Counted from the stretch's first letter, positions 8,278 to 17,297 are shown. The stretch: 64,000 bases of DNA from CAVPHV01 sp963821095 (GCA_963821095.1 CAWGCJ010000022.1:62001-126000); one strand, 5' to 3'. A program made the numbers and translations. The notes: generated by a model from the sequence alone, not told the origin.

Positions 8278-8955
8278 GTGCGAGTTGTCTCGGCAAACCT
8301 CTATCGGGGTAGGGTCCCTTCAACCGACCTGGCGGCACTGCTCGCCGAACTCCGTCCCGACGTTGGGGCCTTCCAAGAGCTGACCCCCGAGTTGGGGCTT
8401 GTGGTCGCCGACCACTTCGAACACGGTGTGCTGTTTCCCAAGGAAGGGTCCTCGGGTCTCGGCATCGGAGCATGCCGACCGGTACGCAGCGAGAGGCTCG
8501 ACCTGCCGCGCCGCCCGGCCACCGTAGCGACCCTCGACCCCGACACCTGGCCGAACCTGGGCCGCACGATCAAGGTACTCAACGTCCACATGACACATCC
8601 AATGGTCTTCCCGCCGTGGCGGTCACTGCCGGAGCGCTCGCACCAGCTGAGTCGCATCATCGAGCACGCCGATGGCCACGACGCCATGGTGCTGGGTGAT
8701 CTCAACGCCGCTCCCGGCTGGCCGGCATATCGGCGGCTCAACCGAGCAATGGGAGATGCGGCACAGGTGGCCGCGACAACCCGTGGCGATCGAGCCCACC
8801 CGACATGGAGCCTGCGCCCGACTGGCCGGGCGCTGCTGCGCATCGACCATGTCATGGTTCGCGGAATCGGAGTCCACGACGTCTTCGCGGTCCCCCTCCC
8901 CGGTTCCGACCACCGCCTCATCGTTGCCGACCTCGACATCGGCACCGAGAGGTGA
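8278..8955 (+). CDS. Endonuclease/exonuclease/phosphatase family protein
   Basis: 225-residue protein of the EEP (DNase I-like) superfamily, which hydrolyses phosphodiester or phosphomonoester bonds with a divalent metal. Motifs in order: VVSANLYRG at the N-terminus, FQEL supplying the metal-binding Glu, LNVHMTHP, VLGDLNAAPG with catalytic Asp and Asn, and a C-terminal SDHRLIVADL with the Asp-His pair. There is no signal peptide, so it is probably cytosolic. The GTG start at 8278 is preceded by CTAGGAG. Family members act on DNA, inositol phosphates or sphingomyelin; nothing here narrows the substrate. Confidence 0.85.
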   Translation: MRVVSANLYRGRVPSTDLAALLAELRPDVGAFQELTPELGLVVADHFEHGVLFPKEGSSGLGIGACRPVRSERLDLPRRPATVATLDPDTWPNLGRTIKVLNVHMTHPMVFPPWRSLPERSHQLSRIIEHADGHDAMVLGDLNAAPGWPAYRRLNRAMGDAAQVAATTRGDRAHPTWSLRPTGRALLRIDHVMVRGIGVHDVFAVPLPGSDHRLIVADLDIGTER

Positions 8956-9000
8956 TGCCACAGAGGTCGTTGGGCTGCGGTCGGTCCTGTCGCTGGTGCA

Positions 9001-9044
9001 TCCCAGTTGATCGCAAGGTCGCACTTCCTGCGATGCAACTGGGA
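9001..9044. terminator. Convergent hairpin terminator
   Basis: A 15-base arm at 9001-9015 pairs with 9029-9044 with one bulged base and a 13-base loop. It lies between the converging EEP gene and the ABC permease gene. Neither side has a strong U-tract, so it may be a bidirectional factor-assisted terminator. Confidence 0.6.
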
Positions 9045-9078
9045 CGCACCCGACGATTGGACCGTTCTTGCTCGATGT

Positions 9079-9825
9079 TCAGACGACGTCTCGACGGTTG
9101 ACGGCAACCAGGCCGAAGGCGGCAGGGACGAGAGCCCACATTGCGATGGCCGCGATCGCCGCTGCCACGCCTGCGACGTTGTCTATTCCGGAGACAACGT
9201 TGGCGAGGGTGCTCGGTACCCAGGTTGCGGTTTCGCCGGCCATTTGCACGGCAAGCGGCGGCAAGATGACGAGCGCCAGGAAGGTGCCGGTAACCGCACC
9301 GCCTGTATTGCGGACCAAGGCGCCGATCCCGGCGCCGAGCACGGCGCCGGCGCCTCCGGCAAGAGTCGATGCTGCGAGGACCTGCGCCAGATCGGCGGCT
9401 GACACCATGAACCCGTAGTCAGTCGCCGTCAGCCCCAGCGCCACCGAAGCGGCGATGACGCCGGCACCGATGAGTCCGAGCACGCTGCCGGCGACGAAGG
9501 CCGCCGCGTATTGGGCGAGTACGGCTTGGGGGCGGCGAGGTGTGGTCAGGAAGGTGAGCACGACGGTGCCGTGCCCGTATTCACGGGCGAGGGCGATGGC
9601 GCCGAAGAGCCCTGCAATCACAAGCGCATTGGCAGCAAAGGCGATCAGTGACTGCTGGTCTGCCGTGGTGGAGATGAAGGTCTTGCTGCCATCCATGTCG
9701 GTGCCAAACGCCACGGCGATGGCGTTCCCTGCACCCATCACCACAAACACGGTGAGAAAGGCCAACGGCATCTTCGTGGTGGTCAGCTTGCGGAGTTCGG
9801 CCCTCACGATTCGAAGCCAGTTCAT
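9079..9825 (-). CDS. ABC-2 type exporter permease
   Basis: Membrane subunit of a two-protein ABC exporter; 248 residues when started at the ATG preceded by AGGAGGAAAA (a longer reading adds 17 residues without a ribosome site). About six hydrophobic helices are visible, and the N-terminal cytosolic stretch WLRIVRAELRKLTTTK is typical of ABC-2 permeases. The short motif AREYGHGTVVLTFLTTPRR before the second helix pair matches bacteriocin- or antibiotic-exporter permeases that couple to a CcmA-like ATPase. The start overlaps the stop of the ATPase gene by four bases. Cargo unknown. Confidence 0.85.
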   Translation of the reverse strand: MNWLRIVRAELRKLTTTKMPLAFLTVFVVMGAGNAIAVAFGTDMDGSKTFISTTADQQSLIAFAANALVIAGLFGAIALAREYGHGTVVLTFLTTPRRPQAVLAQYAAAFVAGSVLGLIGAGVIAASVALGLTATDYGFMVSAADLAQVLAASTLAGGAGAVLGAGIGALVRNTGGAVTGTFLALVILPPLAVQMAGETATWVPSTLANVVSGIDNVAGVAAAIAAIAMWALVPAAFGLVAVNRRDVV

Positions 9826-10838
9826 TTTTCCTCCTTTGTGCTGGACTGGGTTCCGCCAGCCGCATCTCCGGTCCATGCGAAGAAACGATCCTCTAGCGAG
9901 TCGTTGTGGCGTGATAGCTCATGCAGCGCAATGCCGGCGCGGAATGACTGCTCCCCGATCTCGTCGAGCGAGAGGCCCCGGACGACGAGGGTGCCGGGCT
10001 GCCCCGACTCGACGACGCCACCGGCCCCTTCGAGAGTGATACGCAGGGCCTCCGGCGAGGCGGCCCGAACGATGGATGCGGATTGCCGCATCTCGGCCAG
10101 CGACCCCTGGGCCACCAATCGGCCCTGGTTGACGACGACGACATCGTCGGCGAGTTGCTCCACCTCGCCGAGGAGGTGGCTGGAGACGAACACCGTGTTG
10201 CCGTCCGCTGCCCGCGACCGCAGCAGGTTCCGGAGAGTGCGGATTCCTTGCGGATCCAAGCCATTGCCTGGCTCATCGAGCACGAGCACTGGCGGGTCGC
10301 ACAGCAGCGCACCGGCAAGTCCCAGCCGCTGCTTCATGCCGAGCGAGTACCCACCAGCGTGCCGGTTCGCCGCGTGGCTGAGTTCCACCAGCTCGAGGAC
10401 CTCATCGACACGCTCTAGGGAGGTGCCGGTGGCGTCTGCGAGAATCCGCAGGTGATTTCGGCCGCTGCGTCCCGGATGGAAGGCATCGGACTCGACGCTG
10501 GCGCCGACGGTTCCGGTCGGATCCGGAAGGTCTCGATAGGCGATTCCTCCGATCGTGGCACTGCCTCTTGTTGCTGAAGCGAGGCCGAGCAGGATCTTCA
10601 TCGTTGTTGATTTGCCAGCGCCGTTCGGGCCGAGAAAGCCCGTCACCCGCCCGGGCTGGGCGACAAACGACAGGTCCTCCACGACGGCGGACCCGGAGTA
10701 CTCCTTGGTGACGTTCTTGATGGAGATCGGGTACGACCGAGCTGCGGCCACACCGCCGTCGCTGTTGGTGGCGGGTGCGATGGACATTGGGTATGACCGG
10801 TTTGTCGGCCCGGTCTTCAGGTCGGATAGCTGGTTCAT
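9822..10838 (-). CDS. ABC exporter ATP-binding subunit
   Basis: ATPase partner of the adjacent permease, 338 residues from the ATG that follows AAAGGAGGGCA. The nucleotide-binding domain has Walker A GPNGAGKST, signature YSLGMKQRLG, Walker B VLVLDEPGNGLDP and the H-loop FVSSHLLGEVEQL. The C-terminal extension of about 90 residues is usual for CcmA-like exporters. The first 40 residues contain a local duplication, RSYPMSI and RSYPISI, separated by 17 residues; the second copy begins the ATPase domain proper. Neighbours are a histidine kinase and response regulator transcribed in the same direction, so export is probably switched by that system. Confidence 0.92.
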   Translation of the reverse strand: MNQLSDLKTGPTNRSYPMSIAPATNSDGGVAAARSYPISIKNVTKEYSGSAVVEDLSFVAQPGRVTGFLGPNGAGKSTTMKILLGLASATRGSATIGGIAYRDLPDPTGTVGASVESDAFHPGRSGRNHLRILADATGTSLERVDEVLELVELSHAANRHAGGYSLGMKQRLGLAGALLCDPPVLVLDEPGNGLDPQGIRTLRNLLRSRAADGNTVFVSSHLLGEVEQLADDVVVVNQGRLVAQGSLAEMRQSASIVRAASPEALRITLEGAGGVVESGQPGTLVVRGLSLDEIGEQSFRAGIALHELSRHNDSLEDRFFAWTGDAAGGTQSSTKEEK

Positions 10839-10849
10839 TGCCCTCCTTT

Positions 10850-10874
10850 GGTACATGTGTTCAACGTAAGTACC
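10850..10874. promoter_or_regulatory. Imperfect inverted repeat upstream of the ABC operon
   Basis: GGTAC at 10850 and GTACC at 10870 bracket an imperfectly symmetric core, about 12 bases upstream of the ATPase start. It is a candidate operator for the neighbouring response regulator or for another repressor. Confidence 0.35.
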
Positions 10875-10978
10875 TGAGGAGTGACTGTCTCCGGGCATCG
10901 GACGGATTCACGCCTCCGCCGTTTGGGGGAGATTCCCGGTGCCCGCCGTCTGGCTATTGGCTGATAGGGAGGGTCGGA

Positions 10979-11656
10979 TCAGAACCCGATGTCGCTGTCG
11001 CCGGGCTTGACCAGCCCGCTCTCATAGGCAAACGCCACCGCTTGGGCCCGGTTGCTCAACCCGAGTTTGGTGAGGATGCTCGACACGTGTGACTTGACGG
11101 TTGCGGCGCCGACGAACAGTTCCTCAGCAATCTCGATGTTGCTCAATCCGGCCGCCATCGCTACGAGGACTTCTCGCTCCCGGCTGGTGAGCCGATCGAG
11201 ACGGGCAACCACCGATGAGTCGAGGGTCGGCGGTGTCGCAAACCGGCTGATCAGCCGTCTTGTCACCGACGGCGCCAAGAGAGCGCCTCCATCGGCGACG
11301 GTGCGCACCGCGGCCACCAGGTCCTCAGGAGAGATGTCCTTGAGCACAAACCCGCTGGCTCCGGCGCGGAGAGCCTTGTACACGTACTCGTCCGGATCAA
11401 AGGTGGTGAGGATCAACACCTTCACGGGCCAATCGGCGGAGTCGACGATGGCCTTGGTAGCGGCGAGGCCGTCCATTTCCGGCATCCGGATATCCATCAG
11501 GATCACATCGGGGCGATGGGTCCGGGCGATCTCGATCGCGGCCGCTCCGTCGCCGGCCTCGGCGACGACCTCGATGTCATCCTGAAGACCCAGCATCACA
11601 GCGAAGCCACTTCGCACCAGAGCCTGATCATCAACGACGGCAACCCTGATGCTCAC
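10979..11656 (-). CDS. NarL/LuxR-type response regulator
   Basis: 225 residues. The N-terminal receiver domain has the acidic pocket VVDDQ, phosphoacceptor Asp in VILMDIRMPEMDG, Thr in ILTTF and Lys in VLKDI. The C-terminal LuxR-type helix-turn-helix is LTSREREVLVAMAAGLSNIEIAEEL with VKSHVSSILTKLGLSNR as recognition helix. Its start overlaps the kinase stop by four bases, so both are made from one message. The ABC exporter lies 140 bases downstream on the same strand and is the obvious candidate target. Confidence 0.95.
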   Translation of the reverse strand: MSIRVAVVDDQALVRSGFAVMLGLQDDIEVVAEAGDGAAAIEIARTHRPDVILMDIRMPEMDGLAATKAIVDSADWPVKVLILTTFDPDEYVYKALRAGASGFVLKDISPEDLVAAVRTVADGGALLAPSVTRRLISRFATPPTLDSSVVARLDRLTSREREVLVAMAAGLSNIEIAEELFVGAATVKSHVSSILTKLGLSNRAQAVAFAYESGLVKPGDSDIGF

Positions 11657-12858
11657 TGGTCTCCTATCGGCAATCGTGCAAAGACCCGGAAACCGCCTTC
11701 GAGCCTTGGTCCGGCCTCGAAGATACCGCCCAACAACGTTGCGCGCTCTTGCATGCCCACGATCCCCTGGCCCGATCCCGGCAGCGTACTTGTCGCCGTC
11801 CCCGTGTCCATCACCTCGATGTCGAGGTGACCATCGGCTTCCTCGACACGCACCTGTGCCGCGGCGTCGACGCCGCCGTGCTTGAGCACATTGGTGAGTG
11901 CTTCCTGGACAATGCGATACGCAAACAGATCCACCCTGACGGGAAGCTCGGACGAGACATCGACGGCCAACGAGATGCTCATCCCGGTCTGTCTGAGCTG
12001 ATCCACCAGTTCGTGAACCTGGTTCAGGGCGGGCTGTGGACCGAGCTCGCCTGATGCTGTCTCGGGACGAAGCACACCGAGAAGATGGCGGAGTTCGTCG
12101 AGAGCCCTGCGCCCGGCCACCTCCACCGCACCGATCGCCTCGACCGCTCGTTCGGGATCGTCGGCAACCACGAGCCGGGCGACACCTGCCTGCACGGTCA
12201 TCACGCTCACGTTGTGGGCAACAACGTCGTGGAGCTCACGCGCAATACCGGCGCGGGCGTCGGCGATGGCACGCTCGGCCTCGGTAGCCCGCTTCCATTC
12301 GAGCTGCTCAGCTAGCTCCCGAGCAGCAGCCGCGTAGTCGCCACGGATTCGGACCCGACGACCTGCATACCACGGCAGCGTCGTCACAATCAGCGCCGTG
12401 ACTACGTCAGAGACTGGGTCACCATCCGTCACCTGGATGACACCGACAACGGCGAGGGCGACAGCAAACGCCGCCAGGCTGAACCTCCACTCCACGAGGT
12501 AGCGGCCAACTGAATACAGCGCCACCAGGATGAGAAACACCGGATTGCCCGGATAGTCGAATGCCGTCCAGGCAACCGTCATGGCGAGGGCAACCGCCAA
12601 CACGGCGAGTGGCCGACTGCGCCGCCAAAGCAGGGCGACGCTGCCGATGGCCAGCAGGAGAAACCCGGCAACGGGGATGTCCGAGATCCCCGTTGCCGGG
12701 TCCTGAGAAGCCACGTTTGTGACGCTGAGGGCGAAGACAACGACTGACACAGCGACGTCCACCCCACGCGGCGGAAGATGCGAGCGGCCTTCGGTCGCCC
12801 GACTGCCGACACCCATCGGGCCGGTCTCGATGTGGCCGCTGGGTCGCGGGTCCGTCAT
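11653..12858 (-). CDS. Sensor histidine kinase, DesK/HisKA_3 type
   Basis: 401-residue membrane sensor. Four to five hydrophobic helices between about residues 35 and 150 form a membrane-embedded sensing region with little extracellular sequence. The dimerisation and phosphoacceptor helix contains ARELHDVVAHNVSVM with the phosphorylated His. The ATPase domain has the N-box YRIVQEALTNVLKHG and the G-box GSGQGIVGMQER. The ATG has GGAGAA eight bases upstream. In DesK-like systems the intramembrane part senses envelope or lipid state or antibiotics; coupling to an ABC exporter suggests detoxification, but the signal is unknown. Confidence 0.93.
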   Translation of the reverse strand: MTDPRPSGHIETGPMGVGSRATEGRSHLPPRGVDVAVSVVVFALSVTNVASQDPATGISDIPVAGFLLLAIGSVALLWRRSRPLAVLAVALAMTVAWTAFDYPGNPVFLILVALYSVGRYLVEWRFSLAAFAVALAVVGVIQVTDGDPVSDVVTALIVTTLPWYAGRRVRIRGDYAAAARELAEQLEWKRATEAERAIADARAGIARELHDVVAHNVSVMTVQAGVARLVVADDPERAVEAIGAVEVAGRRALDELRHLLGVLRPETASGELGPQPALNQVHELVDQLRQTGMSISLAVDVSSELPVRVDLFAYRIVQEALTNVLKHGGVDAAAQVRVEEADGHLDIEVMDTGTATSTLPGSGQGIVGMQERATLLGGIFEAGPRLEGGFRVFARLPIGDQ

Positions 12859-13209
12859 GGGGTGGGTTCTCCAGCCCAGCTCCGGCCACTCAACGGCGGA
12901 CCTCGCTGTGGCGCCGGTGCCCGTTGCCGAGTCGCTGCACCCGAGGCACCAAGCCCGCCCGTTCGTGAGTCACGAAGCCCTACCAACGACAGGTCCACGT
13001 ACGCTGCCTCTTGCCAAAGTGTCAGGTGTTGCCGCCATGGTCGGTCCCCTCACCGGGAGTCAATTCCAGGTTACCGCCGCCACCGGGGCCCGAGAGGCCT
13101 TCTGGGAAGCAGGGCTCTCTTTGCGGGGGTGACAGAAGGCCGCCCAGATCGCCCACCTCACCCAGCGGTATCGCCGCTTTCCTCAGGGGCAAACCGGCAA
13201 TTGCGCCGC
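12859..13209. other. Intergenic region, 351 bases
   Basis: This lies between the histidine kinase start and the acetyltransferase stop. No convincing ORF, RNA gene or known riboswitch was recognised on either strand. It holds the perfect palindrome described at 12962-12976 and some GC-rich short hairpins, for example AGCGG/CCGCT at 13164-13178. It presumably carries the promoter of the kinase operon. Confidence 0.5.
12962..12976. promoter_or_regulatory. Perfect palindrome TTCGTGA-G-TCACGAA
   Basis: Seven-base perfect arms around a single base, about 104 bases upstream of the histidine kinase start. The length and symmetry suit a dimeric regulator, possibly the operon's own response regulator. 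No second copy was noticed in the window. Confidence 0.4.
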
Positions 13210-13719
13210 TCAGACGTGGAGTTCGCGAACCATGGCGATGGCGGTATCGGGGCAGAGGTCGGCGAACTCGGTCGATTGGCGGACGATGGGGGGAACCGCC
13301 TGGCGGCCGATGGCGACGAAGCCGAGGCCGAAGAAGTAGTCGGCTGCTGTCTCCGTGAGGAGATACACCGCAACCAGTTCCTCCTTTCGGGCGGCGGAAA
13401 GGGCGTTCTCCGTCAAGAGGCGGGCCCAACCGTGACCGCGGTGAGGCTCGGCGACAACGACCGACCGGAGCAGGCCGTAACACTCGTACTGTTCGAGGGT
13501 GGCTGCGCCTGCGATCCGGCCGTTGGCCATCGCCGTCCATACGGTGGTGGGTTCGTGGTGACCGAGGTCGTCGGCGTGCAGTCCCGCAGCGCGCAGCAGG
13601 TCGGCCACCGCTCCAGGTGGAGGTGTAGGCGACACAGTGATTTTGGGGGCTGGGGTGCTCACGTTTTCCACGACTCGATGCACGGTAGGCCCCCCGATGG
13701 TTCCGGGCAACGGCGACAT
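13210..13719 (-). CDS. GNAT N-acetyltransferase, ArsN2-like
   Basis: 169 residues from the ATG at 13719, which has AAGGA four bases upstream; a longer reading runs through the neighbouring divergent gene and is unlikely. The acetyl-CoA binding motif A is RSVVVAEPHRGHGWARLLTE (V-x-x-x-x-R-G-x-G-x-A variant). The C-terminal part, LLTETAADYFFGLGF followed by STEFADLCPDTA, is characteristic of the ArsN2 subgroup. No arsenic-resistance genes are nearby, so the substrate may differ. It is transcribed divergently from the gene starting near 13799. Confidence 0.8.
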   Translation of the reverse strand: MSPLPGTIGGPTVHRVVENVSTPAPKITVSPTPPPGAVADLLRAAGLHADDLGHHEPTTVWTAMANGRIAGAATLEQYECYGLLRSVVVAEPHRGHGWARLLTENALSAARKEELVAVYLLTETAADYFFGLGFVAIGRQAVPPIVRQSTEFADLCPDTAIAMVRELHV

Positions 13720-13798
13720 GTGGTCCTTACACTGGTGGAATGGATCACGTCGCCGCCTCTCGGGAGGCGCATCGCCGCATCGCGCAACCCGTCGTCGG

Positions 13799-14581
13799 AT
13801 GAGAGCGTTTCTTGGCCGTCTGTTCGGCAGTACCCCGGGCAGGCGTGTCTCCGGTAGGCCGACGTCCTCCAATCGTGCTTCATCGTTTCACCTCACATGG
13901 GAGATGCCGCGCTCTGAGCCCATCACCGCGGTGAGCGCCGTGTTGACGATCATCGAGCCTCCTCGCGTCAACCGGCTGTACTTCTGGGCACTCCAGGCCG
14001 GGTTTGCCGATGGGAACACACCAACCGGTGGGGCGCATCTCGGTCTGCAGTGGCACCCCGGATACCCGGGTCGCACGGCAGTCAACTGGGGTGGCTACCG
14101 CGCCGCGGGTCGCGGCGGGGGAGAGCTCGACGGATCGGTGTCAGACCTCCCCAGCTCGCTCAACAACGCCAACACCAGGGACTTCTCGTGGCGAGCCGGC
14201 ACCCCGTATCGACTGCGGATCGCTGCGATAGCCGATCGACCGGGAGCGTGGATCGGAACCGTCGAGGATTTGGAGCAAAGCCGGCTCACTGTGGTGCGGG
14301 AACTGTGGGCGGGCGGATCACGGCTGGCCGATCCGGTGGTGTGGTCGGAGGTCTTTGCCGACTGCGATGATCCGCCGGCAGCGGCGCAGTGGAGCGCCTT
14401 CCTCGCCGAGACCGCCTCCGGTGAAGAGGCGCGGCCCGTCGCCCTGCGGACCAACTACCAGACCTACGAGGCCGGTGGCTGTGACAACACCAATGTCGTG
14501 GTGACCAACGCCGGCATCGTGCAGCGCACATCCACCGAACGCTCCGTGGCGAGCGGGACCCGAATCGGTTGGCCGGGGTGA
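13799..14581 (+). CDS. Unrecognised beta-rich protein (weak DUF3472 resemblance)
   Basis: About 260 residues if started at the ATG at 13799; an internal ATG at 13904 is an alternative, and neither has a strong ribosome site. The body, from SFHLTWEMP onward, alternates short beta-like segments with conserved-looking aromatic and Gly residues (LYFWALQAGFADGN, GGAHLGLQWHPGYPG, VNWGGY). The spacing recalls DUF3472-type sugar-associated domains but I cannot confirm this. No clear signal peptide. It lies between the divergent acetyltransferase and transketolase, ending about 45 bases before the latter. Codon use and reading-frame length support it being a gene; the function is unknown. Confidence 0.6.
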   Translation: MRAFLGRLFGSTPGRRVSGRPTSSNRASSFHLTWEMPRSEPITAVSAVLTIIEPPRVNRLYFWALQAGFADGNTPTGGAHLGLQWHPGYPGRTAVNWGGYRAAGRGGGELDGSVSDLPSSLNNANTRDFSWRAGTPYRLRIAAIADRPGAWIGTVEDLEQSRLTVVRELWAGGSRLADPVVWSEVFADCDDPPAAAQWSAFLAETASGEEARPVALRTNYQTYEAGGCDNTNVVVTNAGIVQRTSTERSVASGTRIGWPG

Positions 14582-14625
14582 CACGGCACTAGCCTGGCCG
14601 TACAGCAACGACTTCTGGAGGTCAT

Positions 14626-16578
14626 GTGACCAAGAGCATCGAACACCTCGCCGCCGACACCATCCGGGTCCTCTCGGTGGACGCCGTGCAGCGAGCCAAC
14701 TCAGGGCATCCGGGGATGCCGATGGGGATGGCCGACCTCGCCGTAGTGCTGTGGAGCCAGTTTCTCACCGTCGATCCCGACGATCCAACCTGGGTCGACC
14801 GGGACCGTTTTGTCCTCTCCAACGGCCACGGTTCGATGCTTCTCTACTCGGCGTTGCATCTCGCCGGCTTCCCGCTGACGATGGATGACATCCGCAACTT
14901 CCGGCAGTGGGGCTCACCGACGGCCGGCCATCCTGAGATCGATCACGAACTCGGGATCGAAATGACGACGGGCCCACTCGGGCAGGGGTTCGCAACGGGG
15001 GTGGGGATGGCGTTGGCCGAAACCCACCTCCGGGACAAGTATGGGGCGAGCCTCATCGATCACCGTACCTACGGCTTTGTCTCCGACGGCGACCTCATGG
15101 AAGGCGTCGCCTCCGAGACGGCGTCTCTCGCCGGTCACCTGGCGCTCGGCAAGCTCATCTACCTGTACGACGACAATGCCATCTCGCTCGTCGGGCCGAC
15201 TTCGCTGGCGTTCACGGAGAACGTACCGGAACGATTTGATGCCTACGGCTGGCACACGCTGACCGTTGACGGTCACGACCAGTCGGCTATCGCCGACGCG
15301 ATCGCAGTTGCCGTTGCCGAGGAGGATCGGCCTAGCTTGATTTCCTGCAAGACCCACATCGGGTTCGGCAGCCCGAACAAGCAGGACAGTGCCGGCGCCC
15401 ATGGATCGCCGCTCGGCCCCGACGAGATTGCGCTGACCAGAGCGGCGCTCGGATGGGACCTCGAGCCGTTTGAGGTTCCGCCCGAGGTCTACGAATTCTT
15501 CAACGCCGCCATGGACCGGGGACGTCAAGCACACGCTGCCTGGGCCGGCAGGTTCCAGACCGAAGTATCCACCGACCCCGACAGCCAGGCCGCCTGGGTT
15601 GCGCAGTTCGAGCCGGGTCCGGTAGCTGTTCCGGTTCCCGACTACGAACCGGGCACGAAAGTTGCCACCCGGCAGATCTCAGGCGCGGTCATCCAGGACT
15701 TGGCGGCGATGCGGCCCGACCTGATGGGAGGCAGCGCCGACCTTTCCAGCTCGAACAACACTCTTATCGCGGATTCGACCGACTTCTCGGCCTCAGACCG
15801 CAGCGGGCGCAACATCCGTTTTGGCGTCCGCGAGTTTGGGATGGGCGCCATGGTGAACGGCATGACCATCCACGGTGGCGTGCGCGGCTACGGAGCGACC
15901 TTCCTCCAGTTTTCCGACTACATGCGCGGGGCGGTCCGGCTCGGGGCGCTCATGGGAACGCCGGCCGTGTGGGTGTGGACCCACGACAGCATCTTCCTCG
16001 GCGAGGACGGCCCGACCCATCAGCCGGTCGAGCATATTGCTGCGCTGCGGGCCATCCCGAACCTTCGGGTTGTGCGCCCGGCGACGCCTGCTGAGGTGGC
16101 CGGCGCTTGGGAACTGGCGATGAACCGCACCGAGGGGCCGACTGCGCTCATCCTCACCAGGCAGGGCCTCCCTGTTCCGGCGGACGAGAGCCGAGTCGAC
16201 GTCGCTCGCGGCGCCTACGTCATCCGCGACGGCGACGATGCCGTTGTGGTGGCTACCGGCTCTGAGGTCCACACCGCGATGGCGGCAGCCGATCTGTTGG
16301 CCGCCGAGGGCATGTCGTTGCGGGTGGTCAGCATGCCGTGTGTCGGTGCCTTCCTCGAGGAGGGCGCCGCATATCGGACCGAGCTGCTCGGTGATGGCCT
16401 CCCGGTTGCTTCGATTGAGGCTGGGGTCACGTTCGGTTGGTCGGCCATCACCGGCACGGCAGGCCTCAACATCGGGATCGACAGGTTCGGGGCTTCGGCG
16501 CCGGCTGAGGTCCTCGCCGAGCAGTACGGATTGACGCCCGAAGCCGTGGCGGAGCAGATCCGTCAATGGCTGGCATAG
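14626..16578 (+). CDS. tkt: Transketolase
   Basis: Thiamine-diphosphate enzyme of the pentose phosphate and Calvin-type sugar interconversions, moving two-carbon units between ketose and aldose phosphates. 650 residues, normal length. N-terminal TPP domain: DAVQRANSGHPGMPMGMAD, LSNGHGSMLLYS, the TTGPLGQGFATGVGMA motif and SDGDLMEGVASE with the metal-binding GDG-like segment. Middle domain: FGVREFGMGAMVNGM with the catalytic Glu, and THDSIFLGEDGPTHQPVEH with the conserved His. GTG start at 14626 with TGGAGG upstream. A TAGCCT hexamer at 14590 could be its -10. No transaldolase or other pentose-pathway gene is adjacent. Confidence 0.95.
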   Translation: MTKSIEHLAADTIRVLSVDAVQRANSGHPGMPMGMADLAVVLWSQFLTVDPDDPTWVDRDRFVLSNGHGSMLLYSALHLAGFPLTMDDIRNFRQWGSPTAGHPEIDHELGIEMTTGPLGQGFATGVGMALAETHLRDKYGASLIDHRTYGFVSDGDLMEGVASETASLAGHLALGKLIYLYDDNAISLVGPTSLAFTENVPERFDAYGWHTLTVDGHDQSAIADAIAVAVAEEDRPSLISCKTHIGFGSPNKQDSAGAHGSPLGPDEIALTRAALGWDLEPFEVPPEVYEFFNAAMDRGRQAHAAWAGRFQTEVSTDPDSQAAWVAQFEPGPVAVPVPDYEPGTKVATRQISGAVIQDLAAMRPDLMGGSADLSSSNNTLIADSTDFSASDRSGRNIRFGVREFGMGAMVNGMTIHGGVRGYGATFLQFSDYMRGAVRLGALMGTPAVWVWTHDSIFLGEDGPTHQPVEHIAALRAIPNLRVVRPATPAEVAGAWELAMNRTEGPTALILTRQGLPVPADESRVDVARGAYVIRDGDDAVVVATGSEVHTAMAAADLLAAEGMSLRVVSMPCVGAFLEEGAAYRTELLGDGLPVASIEAGVTFGWSAITGTAGLNIGIDRFGASAPAEVLAEQYGLTPEAVAEQIRQWLA

Positions 16579-16599
16579 GGGAATAGGGGAGGAAGCCAT

Positions 16600-17274
16600 T
16601 TGGATGTAGATCCGGCACTCGTCCTGTCCCTGTGGACGGGCGGGACCGCGGCGTGCGGTGCCGCAGTCGCCTGGTGGCGCATCGTTGGCCCCGGCTACGC
16701 CTGGCTCACCGGCGCGGTCGTCGCCGTCTTGGGCGTCGCTGCCGGCGCGGCGGGCACCGGCACGCTCGCTTACGTCGGCGCAGTGCTGGCGATTGCCGGC
16801 GCCTTGATGGGTCGCCGCCCCCGGCTTGCGGCCGCCTTCTTTGCCGGATCGGCGGTGGCGCTTGGACTAGCCGCCGGAGCAGATTCGCCGGCCATCCCGG
16901 TGCTGTCCGGCATGGCGTTCCTCGGTGGGGTAACCGCCACGATGATGCTTGGACACTGGTATCTCGTCGATCCTCGCCTGCCCCGTTCGGCCCTGCAGCG
17001 TCTCGATGTCATCGGCGGCGCCGGCCTGCTCATCGACTTCATCTACATGGTGCTCAATGGCGCCCTCGACTGGATGCCGGCGGACGCCATCCTCGGCTGG
17101 GCGTTTGTGGCTCTGACGTTGATGACCTTCCTGCTCCTGGTCGCCGTCTGGTACTCCCTCCAGGAGCCGAGTTACACCGGCGTGATGGCCGCCACCGGGC
17201 TCAGCTATCTCGCAGTGCTCACATCGTTCGGTGTCGTGGTGCTTGGGCGCCTGCTGGCGTTCGGGACCTCATGA
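16600..17274 (+). CDS. Polytopic membrane protein, unknown function
   Basis: 224 residues with about seven hydrophobic helices and short loops, and no recognisable catalytic motif. A TTG start is chosen because GGGGAGGA lies just upstream and no ATG or GTG is suitably placed. The mid-region MMLGHWYLVDPRLPRSALQRLD is a polar loop containing His and Asp that may be functionally important. It begins 21 bases after the transketolase stop and ends 37 bases before the adenosyltransferase gene, so it may be co-transcribed with transketolase. No family recognised. Confidence 0.75.
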   Translation: MDVDPALVLSLWTGGTAACGAAVAWWRIVGPGYAWLTGAVVAVLGVAAGAAGTGTLAYVGAVLAIAGALMGRRPRLAAAFFAGSAVALGLAAGADSPAIPVLSGMAFLGGVTATMMLGHWYLVDPRLPRSALQRLDVIGGAGLLIDFIYMVLNGALDWMPADAILGWAFVALTLMTFLLLVAVWYSLQEPSYTGVMAATGLSYLAVLTSFGVVVLGRLLAFGTS

Positions 17275-17297
17275 GGCCGATTGGCCGCACGTCCGGG

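Noticed and set aside
12778..13857. Long plus-strand ORF of 359 codons
   Set aside because: It runs opposite to the histidine kinase start and the acetyltransferase, with Arg/Pro-rich sequence and no family resemblance. The minus-strand acetyltransferase in the same DNA has clear GNAT motifs.
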